From NCBI GenBank assembly GCA_031761405.1, contig JASEVX010000082.1, positions 188,501 to 252,500 on the forward strand: 64,000 bases of DNA, in the 5' to 3' direction. Below the pieces are notes generated by a model. The model was not told where the DNA came from. It did not search any database and saw nothing but the letters and a program-made list of their open reading frames with translations. The DNA comes from Serripes groenlandicus (taxonomy: Eukaryota > Mollusca > Bivalvia > Cardiida > Cardiidae). This document shows, one piece after another, positions 1-9,687 of the stretch. Both the position numbers and the translations under genes were made by a program. How positions within the stretch are numbered: the first letter of the stretch is position 1; every line of letters starts with the position of its first letter.

Positions 1-83
1 GAAAGAATGTCGCCGCAACCGGGTATCGAACCCGTGACCTCCAGATCACGAGTCAGATACGCTACCAATTGAGCTACCCGGCC
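1..83 (-). mobile_element. tRNA-derived SINE head (cut by window edge)
   Basis: Read on the minus strand this has a box A-like TAGCTCAATTGGTAGCG and a box B-like GGTTCGATACCC at tRNA spacing, so it is the promoter head of a tRNA-derived SINE. The two would-be acceptor arms do not pair, so it is not a functional tRNA gene. The SINE body would lie left of position 1. Confidence 0.75.
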
Positions 84-90
84 GGGCTAC

Positions 91-268
91 CCGGACAGAC
101 ACGTTTGCCTCCTGTGGATCTTATGTTTCAGGAATCATTACTCTATACCTCTATCCCCCTAAGACGGAATGTGTCGGCCCGGATTAGCCTGCGCGGACTG
201 ATCAGGCTGATCTGGGTTGATACATTACGCAGCGACCGTAATGTTGGTTTTCTCGCGGAAGGGCTCTA
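91..268 (+). mobile_element. GAGCCG-type MITE, copy 1 (left end missing)
   Basis: It shares its whole length with five other copies in the window and ends in the family terminus (TTGGTTTTCTCGCGG...GGCTC). The left third, including the left inverted terminus, is missing. It abuts the SINE head. Confidence 0.8.
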
Positions 269-1224
269 ATGTTGATAGGTGTATGGAACAGTTAAATGTT
301 CTCCCTGTGTAAATATCATATTGTTTTCTTAAAAGTGACATATAGGCCCATGGTGCCGGTGTTTTTCCCCATTGTTCTATTTAGTTATATGTATGTTTTG
401 TTACACACATGTCACTATAAATTAAAATTTACCTACTTACTTACTTACTTGTATCATAACTAAGAGTGTTTAAACAATCGCAACCGAAATATTGTTAAGG
501 TATTTACATTTAGTTTATTCTCATAACAACTTGTCCTCTCATGTAAAAAGGAAAAAGAATATAGTTGCCGGTTTCCACCGACGACTAATAATAATATTAA
601 CATCAACAATAATAAATGTAATAATAATGTAATAATAACAGTACTAACATTAATAATTATTGTAAGAACTGAACAGTGACAAAGAGCCACGGTACATTAA
701 GGAATTATTCTATAATTTCTTTTATTGTTATACTATTCGTACCTATAACGTTTACCAAAGCCAAAGCGATAAGAAAACGATAGCTGTCCATTTTCAACCA
801 ATATAAGTCACAGAAAACTTAAAAAGACAGTATTTGTACGCGGCGGAGGTGCGCCGCAGCCAATAAAAACGCACAAAATCAATCGTTTATCTTGAGCTCA
901 ATCCGTAAATCATTTTGATAATGCGAATGACGTGCCGGTCTTAGATCAACGACAATCTGCGCATGTTATACCTTAATCCAACGTTACTGGCGGGAAAATA
1001 CAGATAAAATACACAAAGACGTGTTTAAACATTCTGTTCCTACGTAGTCCAAAAGTTCACCTAGGTGAAATATAGTAAAAACATATAAGGAGAGGATTTA
1101 TTTTCTTAAAACAGAATAAGGTCAACAACGCGAATCTCCTTCCACGAAATGATGATAAGAGACATCACGGGGTAGTAATGATAACAAACATACTCTTAGC
1201 CAATGTATTTAAGTATTTACAGGG
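269..1224. other. no gene seen
   Basis: AT-rich DNA with a short TTAC run near 431-450 and an ATA/AAT trinucleotide-rich stretch at 583-660. A CCAAT/E2F-like motif group at 798-998 is listed separately. Open frames here are low-complexity and show no family features. Confidence 0.6.
798..998. promoter_or_regulatory. possible CCAAT and E2F-type motif group
   Basis: CCAAT at 798-802 and again at 860-864 lie 62 bp apart, with the GC palindrome-like GCGGCGGAGGTGCGCCGC just before the second. GGCGGGAAAA, a good match to an E2F/DP site, is at 989-998. No transcript start or gene can be attached to it, so promoter function is conjecture. Confidence 0.25.
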
Positions 1225-1590
1225 CCATCGTGTGTTTGTTTGTTTCAATGGTGTATTATGCCGTTTTCAACATAGTTCCAATCATATCACGGCGTTTCAT
1301 CGTTAGCCGTGTGACATATATACCTCCAGTCCTGTTTATCAATTGCTCAATACATCATATCGACTATGATCCACACAAAATAAGGTTGGGTCTTATCTTC
1401 GTCAATAAGCTTACATTTTTCTTGTCATTTATAAATTGTACAGATCGATTATTCTTTTCTGCAATTTGTCAGTCATATCACGGCTTTTCATGGGTAAATT
1501 GTACATTACTAGTACGTGTGTACTACTGGTCCATTAATCCAGACTTCAGCGATTAAGTCGTAATGCTTAGCGCCACTGACACTCATTACT
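1225..1590 (-). mobile_element. decayed SINE fragments
   Basis: Two fragments of the bivalve-type SINE tails appear. At 1228-1300 is TTGTTTGTTT...GCCGTTTTCAACA...ATCATATCACGGC. At 1470-1560 is CAGTCATATCACGG followed by TACTACTGGTCCATTAATCC. The same words recur in the better-preserved SINEs at 48.4 and 54.6 kb. Both fragments are old and interrupted. Confidence 0.55.
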
Positions 1591-1640
1591 GGATTGAGTC
1601 TTAGAGAGATCAGGGACGTAGCTTTGCAATAATCAATGTG

Positions 1641-1867
1641 TAGCCGTCTCATGAGAAAACCAACATTGTGGACTCTGCGTAAAGTATCGACCCGGATGAG
1701 CCTAAGCATGCCACACAAGTCTACCAGGATGGACACTTTTCGCCTCCTGGGGATTTTCTGTTTCAGGAATCACTACTCTATACATCTATCGCCGTAAGTC
1801 GGAATGTGTCGTTCGGATCAGTCTGCGCGGATAGCGCTTGCTGATCTGGTCGATACATTACGCAGAT
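1641..1867 (+). mobile_element. GAGCCG-type MITE, copy 2
   Basis: The left terminus (TAGCCGTCTCATGAGAAAACC) and the body up to GATACATTACGCAGA match the family. The right terminus is missing after 1867. Internal halves resemble each other (GGATCAGTCTGCGCGG-type words), as in the other copies. Confidence 0.8.
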
Positions 1868-2540
1868 GTCTATCGCCGCAGCTGTATTTTGGGGCATTTG
1901 GAGAAAAGATGTGTAGGCACGTGCCTACAGTGCCTAAAGGGAGCTACGCCCCGGGATATCCTATAGATGGATAGGGAAATGCAATGAATGTACCCTGTGA
2001 CAAAGTGCGCATATTATTCCGATATATGTTACTGTTTATCTGAAATGGCACTTTTCAGAGTATTCTGCCTTCAAACAAATGTAATGACGACTTGTACCAT
2101 CGGAAAAGATGAAAGTCATACAGAGTTGTAAATACTGTGGGAAAAAGTAAAATGTACTCGTATAGATCAATTCCCCCATTTTCCAACAAGGTTTTTAAAA
2201 GTTGTCTGCTAGTCAGACGGTATCTGTGTTGGTGCAAAGGTTAACAGTTTTATTATGAGGGATAATTTGTGCAATAAACCTTTGCGGACAATTATGAACT
2301 TCAACAGGATTACACTAGCAATGTCATTGTATCTCTTAAACCACTGCGACACTTGAAATGTAGACCTTTTATTGCCGTGCCACCTTCAGAAGCATTTTAA
2401 GTTTTTTTTAACGCATCTGAAGCAAACGATGTTGGAAAACATTATGGTAAAAAAGAAGTTAGTAATAACAAAATATGAAACTATGAGAGCATTTAAAGCT
2501 CTGTCTGAAAATATGTTCACTTTCACTAAAAGACAGTATA
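1868..2540. other. no gene seen
   Basis: Unique-looking AT-rich DNA. No coding signature, tRNA-like segment or clear inverted repeat was recognised. Confidence 0.5.
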
Positions 2541-2574
2541 TTAAATATATAGAGGATATTTGTTGGTTCGAGTG

Positions 2575-2696
2575 AAATATCGATTTATATTTTCACTATG
2601 ATAATGGAGACAACTCATATTACCACGAGCCGTAGGCGAGTGGTAATGTGAAAGTTGTCTCCCTTATCATAGTGAAAATATAAATCGATATTTCAC
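2575..2696. repeat. near-perfect 120-bp palindrome
   Basis: The left arm beginning TGAAATATCGATTTATATTT is mirrored on the right by AAATATAAATCGATATTTCA. The centre is ACGAGCCGTAGGCGAGTGGT. Arms are about 58 nt with few mismatches. Confidence 0.9.
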
Positions 2697-2903
2697 GAGT
2701 ACCGACAAATTTTCTTTTTATTATATGACAACCAATGAAACACTAAAAATTGACATCGATAGGTATGTTTAAATTGTATCACTTCGAGTTGAAATATATT
2801 CCATATACACTCAAAACAAACAAATTTTCTTTTTATAATATGCCCATTATATATTTCTTTATATATAACTTGTGTAGAATAACATGACCGAATACTAGGA
2901 AAA

Positions 2904-2953
2904 TGACGTCACGTCAGCGGTTTGACGTCACAATGTTAGTCTCTTTGACGTCA
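2904..2953. promoter_or_regulatory. triple TGACGTCA (CRE-type) cluster, copy 1
   Basis: Exact TGACGTCA palindromes sit at 2904-2911, 2923-2930 and 2946-2953. This is the consensus site for CREB/ATF bZIP proteins. They lie inside the foldback element, and all three recur in the second copy at 3308-3357. Confidence 0.5.
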
Positions 2954-3307
2954 TTTATTCATATTCCACAGTGTGGATTTTTGAAAAGATATAGGGTTAT
3001 ATTTCACTCTGATAAACAGCAAATTCATTGGTTGTCATATAATAAATAGAGGATATTTGTTTGTTTTGAGTGGATATGGAATATATCTCATCGAGACGTG
3101 ATACAATTGAATATTTTCACGAGCGCGTAGCGCGAGTGAAAATGTTTAAATTGTATCACTTCGAGTTGAAATATATTCCATATACACTCAAAACAAACAA
3201 ATTTTCTTTTTATTTAATGACAAATTGATGAAAAACAAATAATATACCCATTATGTATTTCTTTATATATAACTTGTGTAGTATAACATGACCGAATACT
3301 AGGAATA

Positions 3308-3357
3308 TGACGTCACGTCAGCGGTTTGACGTCATAATGTTAGTCTCTTTGACGTCA
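3308..3357. promoter_or_regulatory. triple TGACGTCA (CRE-type) cluster, copy 2
   Basis: Exact TGACGTCA palindromes at 3308-3315, 3327-3334 and 3350-3357, in the same arrangement as copy 1. Conservation of all six sites in both copies may simply reflect a young duplication. Confidence 0.5.
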
Positions 3358-3602
3358 TTTATTCATATTCCACAGTGTGGAATAAGGATTTTATATTTCA
3401 CTCTGATAAACAGCAAATTCATTGGTGGTCATATAATAAAACGTATTAAGAGGATTCGCTTCGAACCCCCCCTTTATTTGTGACATAAATACAACATGCT
3501 GTAGCCAAACATGTTTTGTATCCTTTAAACGCTATTTATTTTCGTATTCGTGGAATTCAATAAGATAATTTTTTATCAGTTCTTCTCAGTACTTAAAGAT
3601 AT

Positions 3603-3835
3603 TTAACCCTTTCCTACATTTAGACGTACTTTGACACATCTGCAGCAGACAACTTTTGAAAACATCGTGACAACAAGACAAATTTCTCAAAACGAGCGTT
3701 TACTCCTTTTGACACAATGTTTTTAACTTTTTTTTAGTAATTATACCTACAATTATAGAGATTTTCCATATTTTTGAGTATACATTTCCAAAGTCGTCTG
3801 CTGCAGATTTGCTGTATGTGAGAAATGGTTTTTAA
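3603..3835. mobile_element. TTAA-type palindromic MITE (full length)
   Basis: Begins TTAACCCTTTCCTACAT and ends GTATGTGAGAAATGGTTTTTAA. Inside are the family words CTGCAGCAGACAACTTTTGA and AAAGTCGTCTGCTGCAGATT in inverted order. TTAA targets with CCC-type ends are what piggyBac-superfamily elements leave, so a non-autonomous piggyBac relative is my inference. Confidence 0.85.
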
Positions 3836-3992
3836 CCAACTATTTTGAGGACCTGAAGGACACACTAAAATATGCGTCATGCAAAGAACGCCATGTCCCC
3901 GTTCACGGAAGAGTAAAAATAACGATCTCGTCTCCGTTTTCCTACATGCGACAATTTATTCATATTCAACAGTATTTCAGTTATAGCACGGT

Positions 3993-4610
3993 AGCCAGTT
4001 CACTAAATAATGAGTTTCCTGGCTTTCTCACACCAGTTCAGTAAAGAATGAGTTTTCTGGTTTTCTCGCACCAGTTTACTAAAGAATGAGTTTTCTGGCT
4101 TTCTCGCACCAGTTTACTAAATAATGAGTTTACTGGCTTTCTCGCACCAGTTCACTAAAGAATGAGTTTACTGGCTTTCTCGCACCAGTTCACTAAAGAA
4201 TGAGTTTACTGGCTTTCTCGCACCAGTTCACTAAATAATGAGTTTACTGGCTTTCTCGCACCAGTTTACTAAAGAATGAGTTTTCTGACTTTCTCGCACC
4301 AGTTTACTAAAGAATGAGTTTACTGGCTTTCTCGCACCAGTTCACTGAAGAATGAGTTTACTGGCTTTCTCGCACCAGTTCACATAAGAATGAGTTGTGT
4401 GGCTTTCTTGCACCAGTTCACTAAAGAATGAGTTTTCTGGCTTTCTTGCACCAGTTTACTAAATAATGAGTTTACTGGCTTTCTCGCACCAGTTTACTAA
4501 CGAATGAGTTTACTGGCTTTCTCGCACCAGTTTACTAAAGAATGAGTTTACTGGCTTTCTCGCACCAGTTTACTAAAGAATGAGTTTACTGGCTTTCTCG
4601 CACCAGTTCG
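3993..4610. repeat. 38-bp minisatellite, about 16 units
   Basis: The unit is GAGTTTACTGGCTTTCTCG followed by CACCAGTTCACTAAAGAAT. Units differ by a few substitutions (TTCACT/TTTACT, AAAGAAT/AAATAAT). The unit is recognisably part of the SINE tail seen at 8.5, 13.4 and 48.4 kb, so the array grew from inside a SINE. Confidence 0.95.
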
Positions 4611-4634
4611 CCATTAAACATTCTTCCTAAGCAA

Positions 4635-4795
4635 CTGGACCACCTCGGTGGTGTAGTGGTAAGGGATATGTGATATGCATTTCGATCGGGATACATGGAC
4701 CAGTAGAACCGTTAACTTATCGAGGAAATACCATGGGAAAACAGAAACATTGTTGAAAGCGGCGTTAAACATCATACAAACAAACAAGCTACTTT
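4635..4795 (+). mobile_element. short tRNA-headed SINE inserted in the older SINE
   Basis: A box A-like GGTGGTGTAGTGGTAAGGG at 4646 is followed by TGGACCAGTAGAACCGTTAA and ends AAAGCGGCGTTAAACATC with an ACAAACAAACAA tail. Approximate flanks CTAAGCAACT and CAAGCTACT may be a diverged target duplication. Confidence 0.65.
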
Positions 4796-5136
4796 CCAAA
4801 ATGCATGTATACATACATTGTATTCCATTGGTGGAAGAAGAATGCTAGCCGAGTTGGGCTTCGAACTCACGACCGCTTCTTTATGAACAGCATCTTTGAT
4901 AAGTGAAATTGATTAAAATTAATAAAGAACATGTTTTGTAAAATCTTTGTTAAACGTGTAATTTATTTTTAGATTTAATTTGTACCCAAATGTCGGTTAG
5001 TTAGTTAGTTTCCTGTATGTAGCGTTCAAATAAGCCGGCGTTGTCTTTTCCCCGTTGGAACTACTTTTAAAGAAAGTAGTTTTATTTTCCGTTGAAATTA
5101 CTTAAGTGTCCACCGGATTAGGAAGGAGGAATACTG

Positions 5137-5941
5137 GCAAGCCGTTTGCACAATAACTACAAAAACCTAGGTTCTCGGCCGATAACTTCTAAGTGAAAAC
5201 CTATGTTCTCGATTGAAATCACAGGTTTTTTTGAAAACCTACGTTCCCGGCATTAATTAACACAATTATTTAGAAAACTTACGTTTATGGCAGCCGTTTG
5301 CACAATAACTTCGAGAACCTAGGTTTCTGGAAACCTAGATTATCAGTGTCAAATGAGATCCTAGATTTTCAGCGAAACTTTCGTGTTGTTAGTCATAGAA
5401 ATCACCGGTTTTTGTATCTATAAACAGAGGCATACACATACATTTGAATTGAATATATGTGTCTCTGCTATAACGTATATTTTATAAACAAATCATATCA
5501 TACATTTTATTTCACATCACCTGCCTCAATATTTCTTGTTTGTTTGAAAAGGTTAAGCAGTTCTATTTTTTTTCAGCAATGTGGCCCCAGTCCCCACCCC
5601 GATGGTATATTTACTGTTGTTATGACTGAATTTTAAAAAACATCATTCAAATAAATGATAGTCAACGCTTCTATATCAGTCGACTTACGAAGATATTATG
5701 GGAAAAGGCGGACCATTTTTAAATTTCAAATCAAGAACACATTGTTGAAAAATAAAATAGAATTGCTTAACCTTTTCAAACCTTTTATAGATACAAAAAA
5801 CGGTGATTACTATGACTAATAACACGAAAGTTTCGCTGAAAATCTAGGATCTCATTTGACACTGAGAACCAAGGTTTTCAGAAAAACCTGTGATCTCAGA
5901 CGAGAACCTAGGGTGTCGTAGTTATTATGCAAACGGCCTGT
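5137..5941. mobile_element. 800-bp foldback element with long inverted arms
   Basis: The left arm (GCCGTTTGCACAATAACT..., 5142-5425 with internal sub-repeats) matches the reverse complement of the right arm (5790-5938, ending TTATTATGCAAACGGCCTG). The pairing continues inward (AAAAGGTTAAGCAGTTCTAT at 5548 against ATAGAATTGCTTAACCTTTT at 5757). The loop is about 5590-5745. The left arm holds a roughly 110-bp segment absent from the right. No coding capacity is seen. Confidence 0.8.
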
Positions 5942-5946
5942 CATAT

Positions 5947-6121
5947 GAGCCGTCCCGCGAGAAAACAAGCAGTGTGGACTCTGCGTAAATTATCGACCCA
6001 GATCAGTCTAAGCATGCCGCGTAGGCTAAACCAGATAGATACTTTTCGCCTTCTGTGCAGGCTGATCTGGGTCGATACATTACGCAGAGGCCATGCTGTT
6101 GGTTTTCTCGCGGAACGGCTC
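5947..6121 (+). mobile_element. GAGCCG-type MITE, copy 3 (internally deleted)
   Basis: Both termini are present: GAGCCGTCCCGCGAGAAAAC at the left and its inverse ending CGCGGAACGGCTC at the right. It is about 50-70 bp shorter than the other copies because the middle block with GTTTCAGGAATCATTACTC is missing. It sits directly against the right end of the foldback. Confidence 0.9.
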
Positions 6122-6843
6122 ATATATTGTTTAAGTGATCTTACAAACAAATGTATGTTTTAAGAAGAAAACCTGTCTTGTCAACTACGTCTTTTCTAGG
6201 AATTGGCGATAAGTGCCAACTTCTATAGTCTAGCTCGTTTTCGATAACCTTGACATGTAATCGATGATGGGAATATCGGCCTTAGTATTTGATAGATACT
6301 ACTTGGCACGACAAAAGTTGCTTATGTCATTTGCCCGCCATATGAATACCTAAATACGTAGATTTTGATCGTTAGTCTCTGAACAAACAATGCGTGTTTA
6401 CATCATTTGAATACATGATATGCTTGCTTCACACAACATCACGACCCATGCAACTCTAAAACCAATATTCGGGTATTTTGTTAAAACATGATAATGATTA
6501 AGATCAGATTACTTATTTTCCGATCGTCATCTTTAGATATTTCAAGATGTGGACTATTTTGATCGGACGGTGAAGAATGAAGAACAGTCTGATCTGGATC
6601 TTCGTTGGCCAACTATCGATGACCGATTTTCTTATAGCCCAACTTAAACTAAAGTGTTATTTTTGTTCGAGTGGTTTATCAAGTCTTCTTGAAGGAACGA
6701 ACCGAAAACATGCCAACGTGATTGTTTACGTTCTGATAAAGGACCTTCATATGGAAAAGCGTATTATCTCTAAAAACGTCGATGTTTAATTTGACGAATT
6801 TGCAATTTTGTTATCATTTTACAAGTTTAACCGGGAGCAAAAA
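6122..6843. other. no gene seen
   Basis: Unique-looking AT-rich sequence; the open frame near 6577-6789 has no recognisable features and I do not call it. Confidence 0.5.
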
Positions 6844-6960
6844 CTCTATCCCCCTGAGACGGAATCTGTCGGCCCGGATCAGTCTTCACGGACTGCGCAG
6901 GCTGATCTGGGCCGATATATTACGCAGAGGCCATAATTTGGTTTTATCGCGGCACGGCTC
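6844..6960 (+). mobile_element. GAGCCG-type MITE, copy 4 (right half)
   Basis: Starts abruptly inside the family body at CTCTATCCCCCTGAGACGGA and runs to the right terminus GCGGCACGGCTC. Confidence 0.8.
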
Positions 6961-7007
6961 TTTGTTCCTTTTATAATCAAAGATCTTGACTTACATTCAT
7001 ACAATCT

Positions 7008-7210
7008 GAGCCCTTTCCAACATACAACAAATTGTCAACAGACAACTTCGAAAACATCTAGGCAATTATTATGGATAATATCTAAAACGAAATTGATTTA
7101 CTGAAAAGAGTGGAAAACATTGTGGTACAATGAGAAATTGCTCATTATGTTTTCCATAAGCGTCTGCTGCAGAGGCGTCAAACTGCATCTGTATGTGGAC
7201 AAAGGTTTAA
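7008..7210. mobile_element. TTAA-type palindromic MITE
   Basis: Left end GCCCTTTCCAACATACAAC, internal GACAACTTCGAAAACATC and CGTCTGCTGCAG, right end TGTGGACAAAGGTTTAA. Confidence 0.7.
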
Positions 7211-8485
7211 AGTTTTCTCTCATATCAGATCCAGGATATTATTTTTTGGTATGTTTTAGGAGTTAAAACACTTTATAATACCAAAAGCTATGAGTTGCCG
7301 CCCTGGAACCGAACACAACGGCATTTCGATCAGATCATGTCTAGTTTAGGTTAAAGAATACCAATACAAGTCCTTCTTTATTTCAATGTAAATTAACAAG
7401 TTGCAACCCTCACTTGTAAAACTTCCTTCAATGTTTACAGGTAGGACACCCTATGTCACTGAAAAGAATCACCTCTCAAATGGCGGACCATATATTATGC
7501 AAGAAACTAATCACTCCGCGACCATGGTTCCCTTCAATTTGAACACAATCGGGCTGGGCACAAACTGGTTTTCCGCATAATCTATTTCACGATCAGACTA
7601 GGTCATGATAATAATTATTATCAAGTCTAAGAGTCTCGGTGCATCCTATACACATCTACAATGAATTGTCACATATTCAATGCATTCTGGTTGTTAAGGT
7701 ATGCATCAATTTCTAAGTATTAATCTGTTCATGCAAGACGAAGTTGTATATCAGTGTGTCAAATCTATATTGAAGTAAACTATTCTACTTTATAATTAAC
7801 AGTGGATGGTGACGAAAACCACGGAGAAGACTGGTGGTGTTAATTGCACGAAAAGAAATATATAAACATGTGATTCATATTTAGATAAATTACCCTTCAG
7901 TCGCATTAGACCAAAAGCATCATGCGTTTAAATGAATTAATCTTTGGACTTCACTGTTCACTGTTCTCTAATTTCCATCGTATCGAATACCACAACAAGT
8001 ATGTCAAAGTAATGTTTGCTATATAGTATGTGTGTTCTATTTTTGGCGTATTTGGCCGTACATATGGATTTCGTCAAATTCAAACGTAGTCATTATATGT
8101 CGGCGTATAAATCACACATGTTTATTATTTATAACTGTGATTTCAGTCAAATTAAGACATCGCGAAATCAAAACACTTTAAACAAAAACGTGTACTTTAA
8201 GTACCGAAGATTTTCAGCGCCAAACTTATCTGTGTCCGTCAAATAGGGATTTAATGAATTGCAAACAAATCATGCAGAGACCGGCCTTTTTGTTTCCAGC
8301 AACAACTTCGATAGTATAGCAGTAAAAGCGTACTTCGAGACCGCGATGGCGTTTGACCAAACATTCCCTTTCCAATGCTAACCAAAGATATTTCAGATTA
8401 TAGAAGTGAATTTTCGCCATGACATCGAGTTTTGAGTAAACAGACACTGTTTTGGGGGGAAATATTGGACAGTTAAATTAATTGA
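7211..8485. other. no gene seen
   Basis: AT-rich DNA without recognised repeats. Short open frames at 8016-8246 and 8226-8447 look random. Confidence 0.5.
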
Positions 8486-8780
8486 GTTTAACGCCGTTTT
8501 CAACAGTATTTCAGTTATATCACGACAGCTTGTTCATAAATCATATTTCAGTGTTTCCTGGCCTTCTCGCACACGTACTTAACACAACATGTCCAAAAGC
8601 CTATTGCTACCTTCGCACATAGACATTGTCAATCATCGGTCGCCATGATAATAATGAAAATGCTGAAAAGGGCTTATCACAGCAATTCGAAAATTGCTAA
8701 TCACCGGAAAAATTGAATTGCCGAGTCCCTTGTATGAAAGTCGTAACCGATTGACCTCGACTCGAAAAGGAGCAGTTGCA
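8486..8780 (-). mobile_element. SINE, decayed
   Basis: The tail TTTAACGCCGTTTTCAACAG, then TTTCAGTTATATCACG and CCTTCTCGCACACGTACTTA, is followed near 8720-8775 by a degenerate tRNA-like head (GCCGAGTCCC...CGATTGACCTCGACTCG). Confidence 0.6.
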
Positions 8781-9139
8781 TGGTAAGACCGACATGATTA
8801 ACGCTTTTCTCTGGAAACTATCTTGTACCAATAACCAATCAGCGAGCAGCTATCACGCGTCTCTTCAGTGCGTGGAATATTTCTATCGACGCAGTTCCTT
8901 TGTCTCTAAACATCACATTTCACTCGGTATGGGGAAAATGATGACGTAACACAGAGTTGAATTGAAATAGGGCATTTTATTTTTTAATGCCGGTTAGATA
9001 AAGTGTTACATGATTTTTAACATATCTGGGCAGGACAAAAAAGCGCCAAAAGGAACGCCGCCCAGATGAAATGTGTGAAGTTTGTTAATAGTTACATCTA
9101 TGAATTCCGAAGTTTATATTTTGGCAGAGCACTCCAGTT

Positions 9140-9658
9140 GTGCTGGCTCACCCAGTCACCCTGGAGCACCATACACAGATACAGGCAAACTACAAGACAA
9201 GTAAGCAATGCACCAGCCTACATATATGGTAATGTTACCACCTGTATAACTGAACAGAACATACCTCAATACATACAAATTCGTCCCCACACAATGCCCC
9301 CCTTTCGGGAGGCAATCCTTATACATGTTTCTATATATAAATATTGCCATCTATACCCTCCTAAACATATTTGTTTAGTAATTATAAAACTGTTTATATT
9401 CTTGCTGGCTCACCCAGTCAAGAAATGTACGACAAATATATCGCATTATGTATAGATAAAGCAAATATGACAAAGTATTGTTAACTGCAATTCAAAGATG
9501 TAGAAAACTTGCTGGCTCACCCAGTCAAGCAATTGAGTTAAGAAAGATATTATAAGAAAGATATTGAAATCTAAATTGAAGTGTTGACTATCTTGCTGGC
9601 TCACCCAGTCAAGACAATAAAACACTTCACATAGAACATGCTGTCTCACACAGTCATG
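9140..9658 (-). repeat. five dispersed 20-22-bp hairpins in the DIRS 3' region
   Basis: Copies lie at 9140-9159, 9401-9422, 9508-9529, 9592-9613 and 9637-9658. In the sense of the element each forms an outer stem, a single bulged A, a 4-bp inner stem and the loop GTGAG. Outer stems are CTTG/CAAG three times, GTG/CAC once and CATG/CATG once. Inner stems are CTGG/CCAG four times and CTGT/ACAG once. Pairing is kept while bases change; the loop and bulge never change. Confidence 0.85.
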
Positions 9659-9687
9659 TTACACAATTGGGAGGCAATGTTGCAGTC

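Larger units (their letters stand above)
2541..3442. mobile_element. nested or tandem foldback elements carrying CRE palindromes
   Basis: Two long hairpins (2575-2696 and about 3048-3215) alternate with two direct copies of a segment of about 300 bp (from 2764 and from 3141). Inverted ends ATTATATGACAACCAATGAA at about 2716 and the reverse complement near 3026-3045 and 3421-3440 delimit the pieces. The arrangement suggests a foldback MITE that inserted in or duplicated with itself. No transposase is encoded. Confidence 0.75.
3960..4905 (-). mobile_element. SINE expanded by a minisatellite and split by a second SINE
   Basis: On the minus strand the tRNA-like head is at about 4845-4900 (GTTCGAAGCCCAACTCGGCTA as its box B region). 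The tail words TTTCAGTTATAGCACGG-GCCAG lie at 3975-3998. Between them the CTTTCTCGCACCAG part of the tail has become a 38-bp tandem array, and another SINE has inserted at about 4635-4795. Confidence 0.7.

Noticed and set aside
1..83. Possible tRNA gene (minus strand)
   Set aside because: Box A and box B are good, but acceptor arms do not pair and the sequence is followed by SINE context; the same holds for the heads at 14.1, 45.5, 48.6 and 54.8 kb.
460..690. Leu/Ile-rich minus-strand open frame resembling a membrane protein
   Set aside because: It is produced by an AAT/ATA trinucleotide-rich stretch; hydrophobicity follows from base composition.
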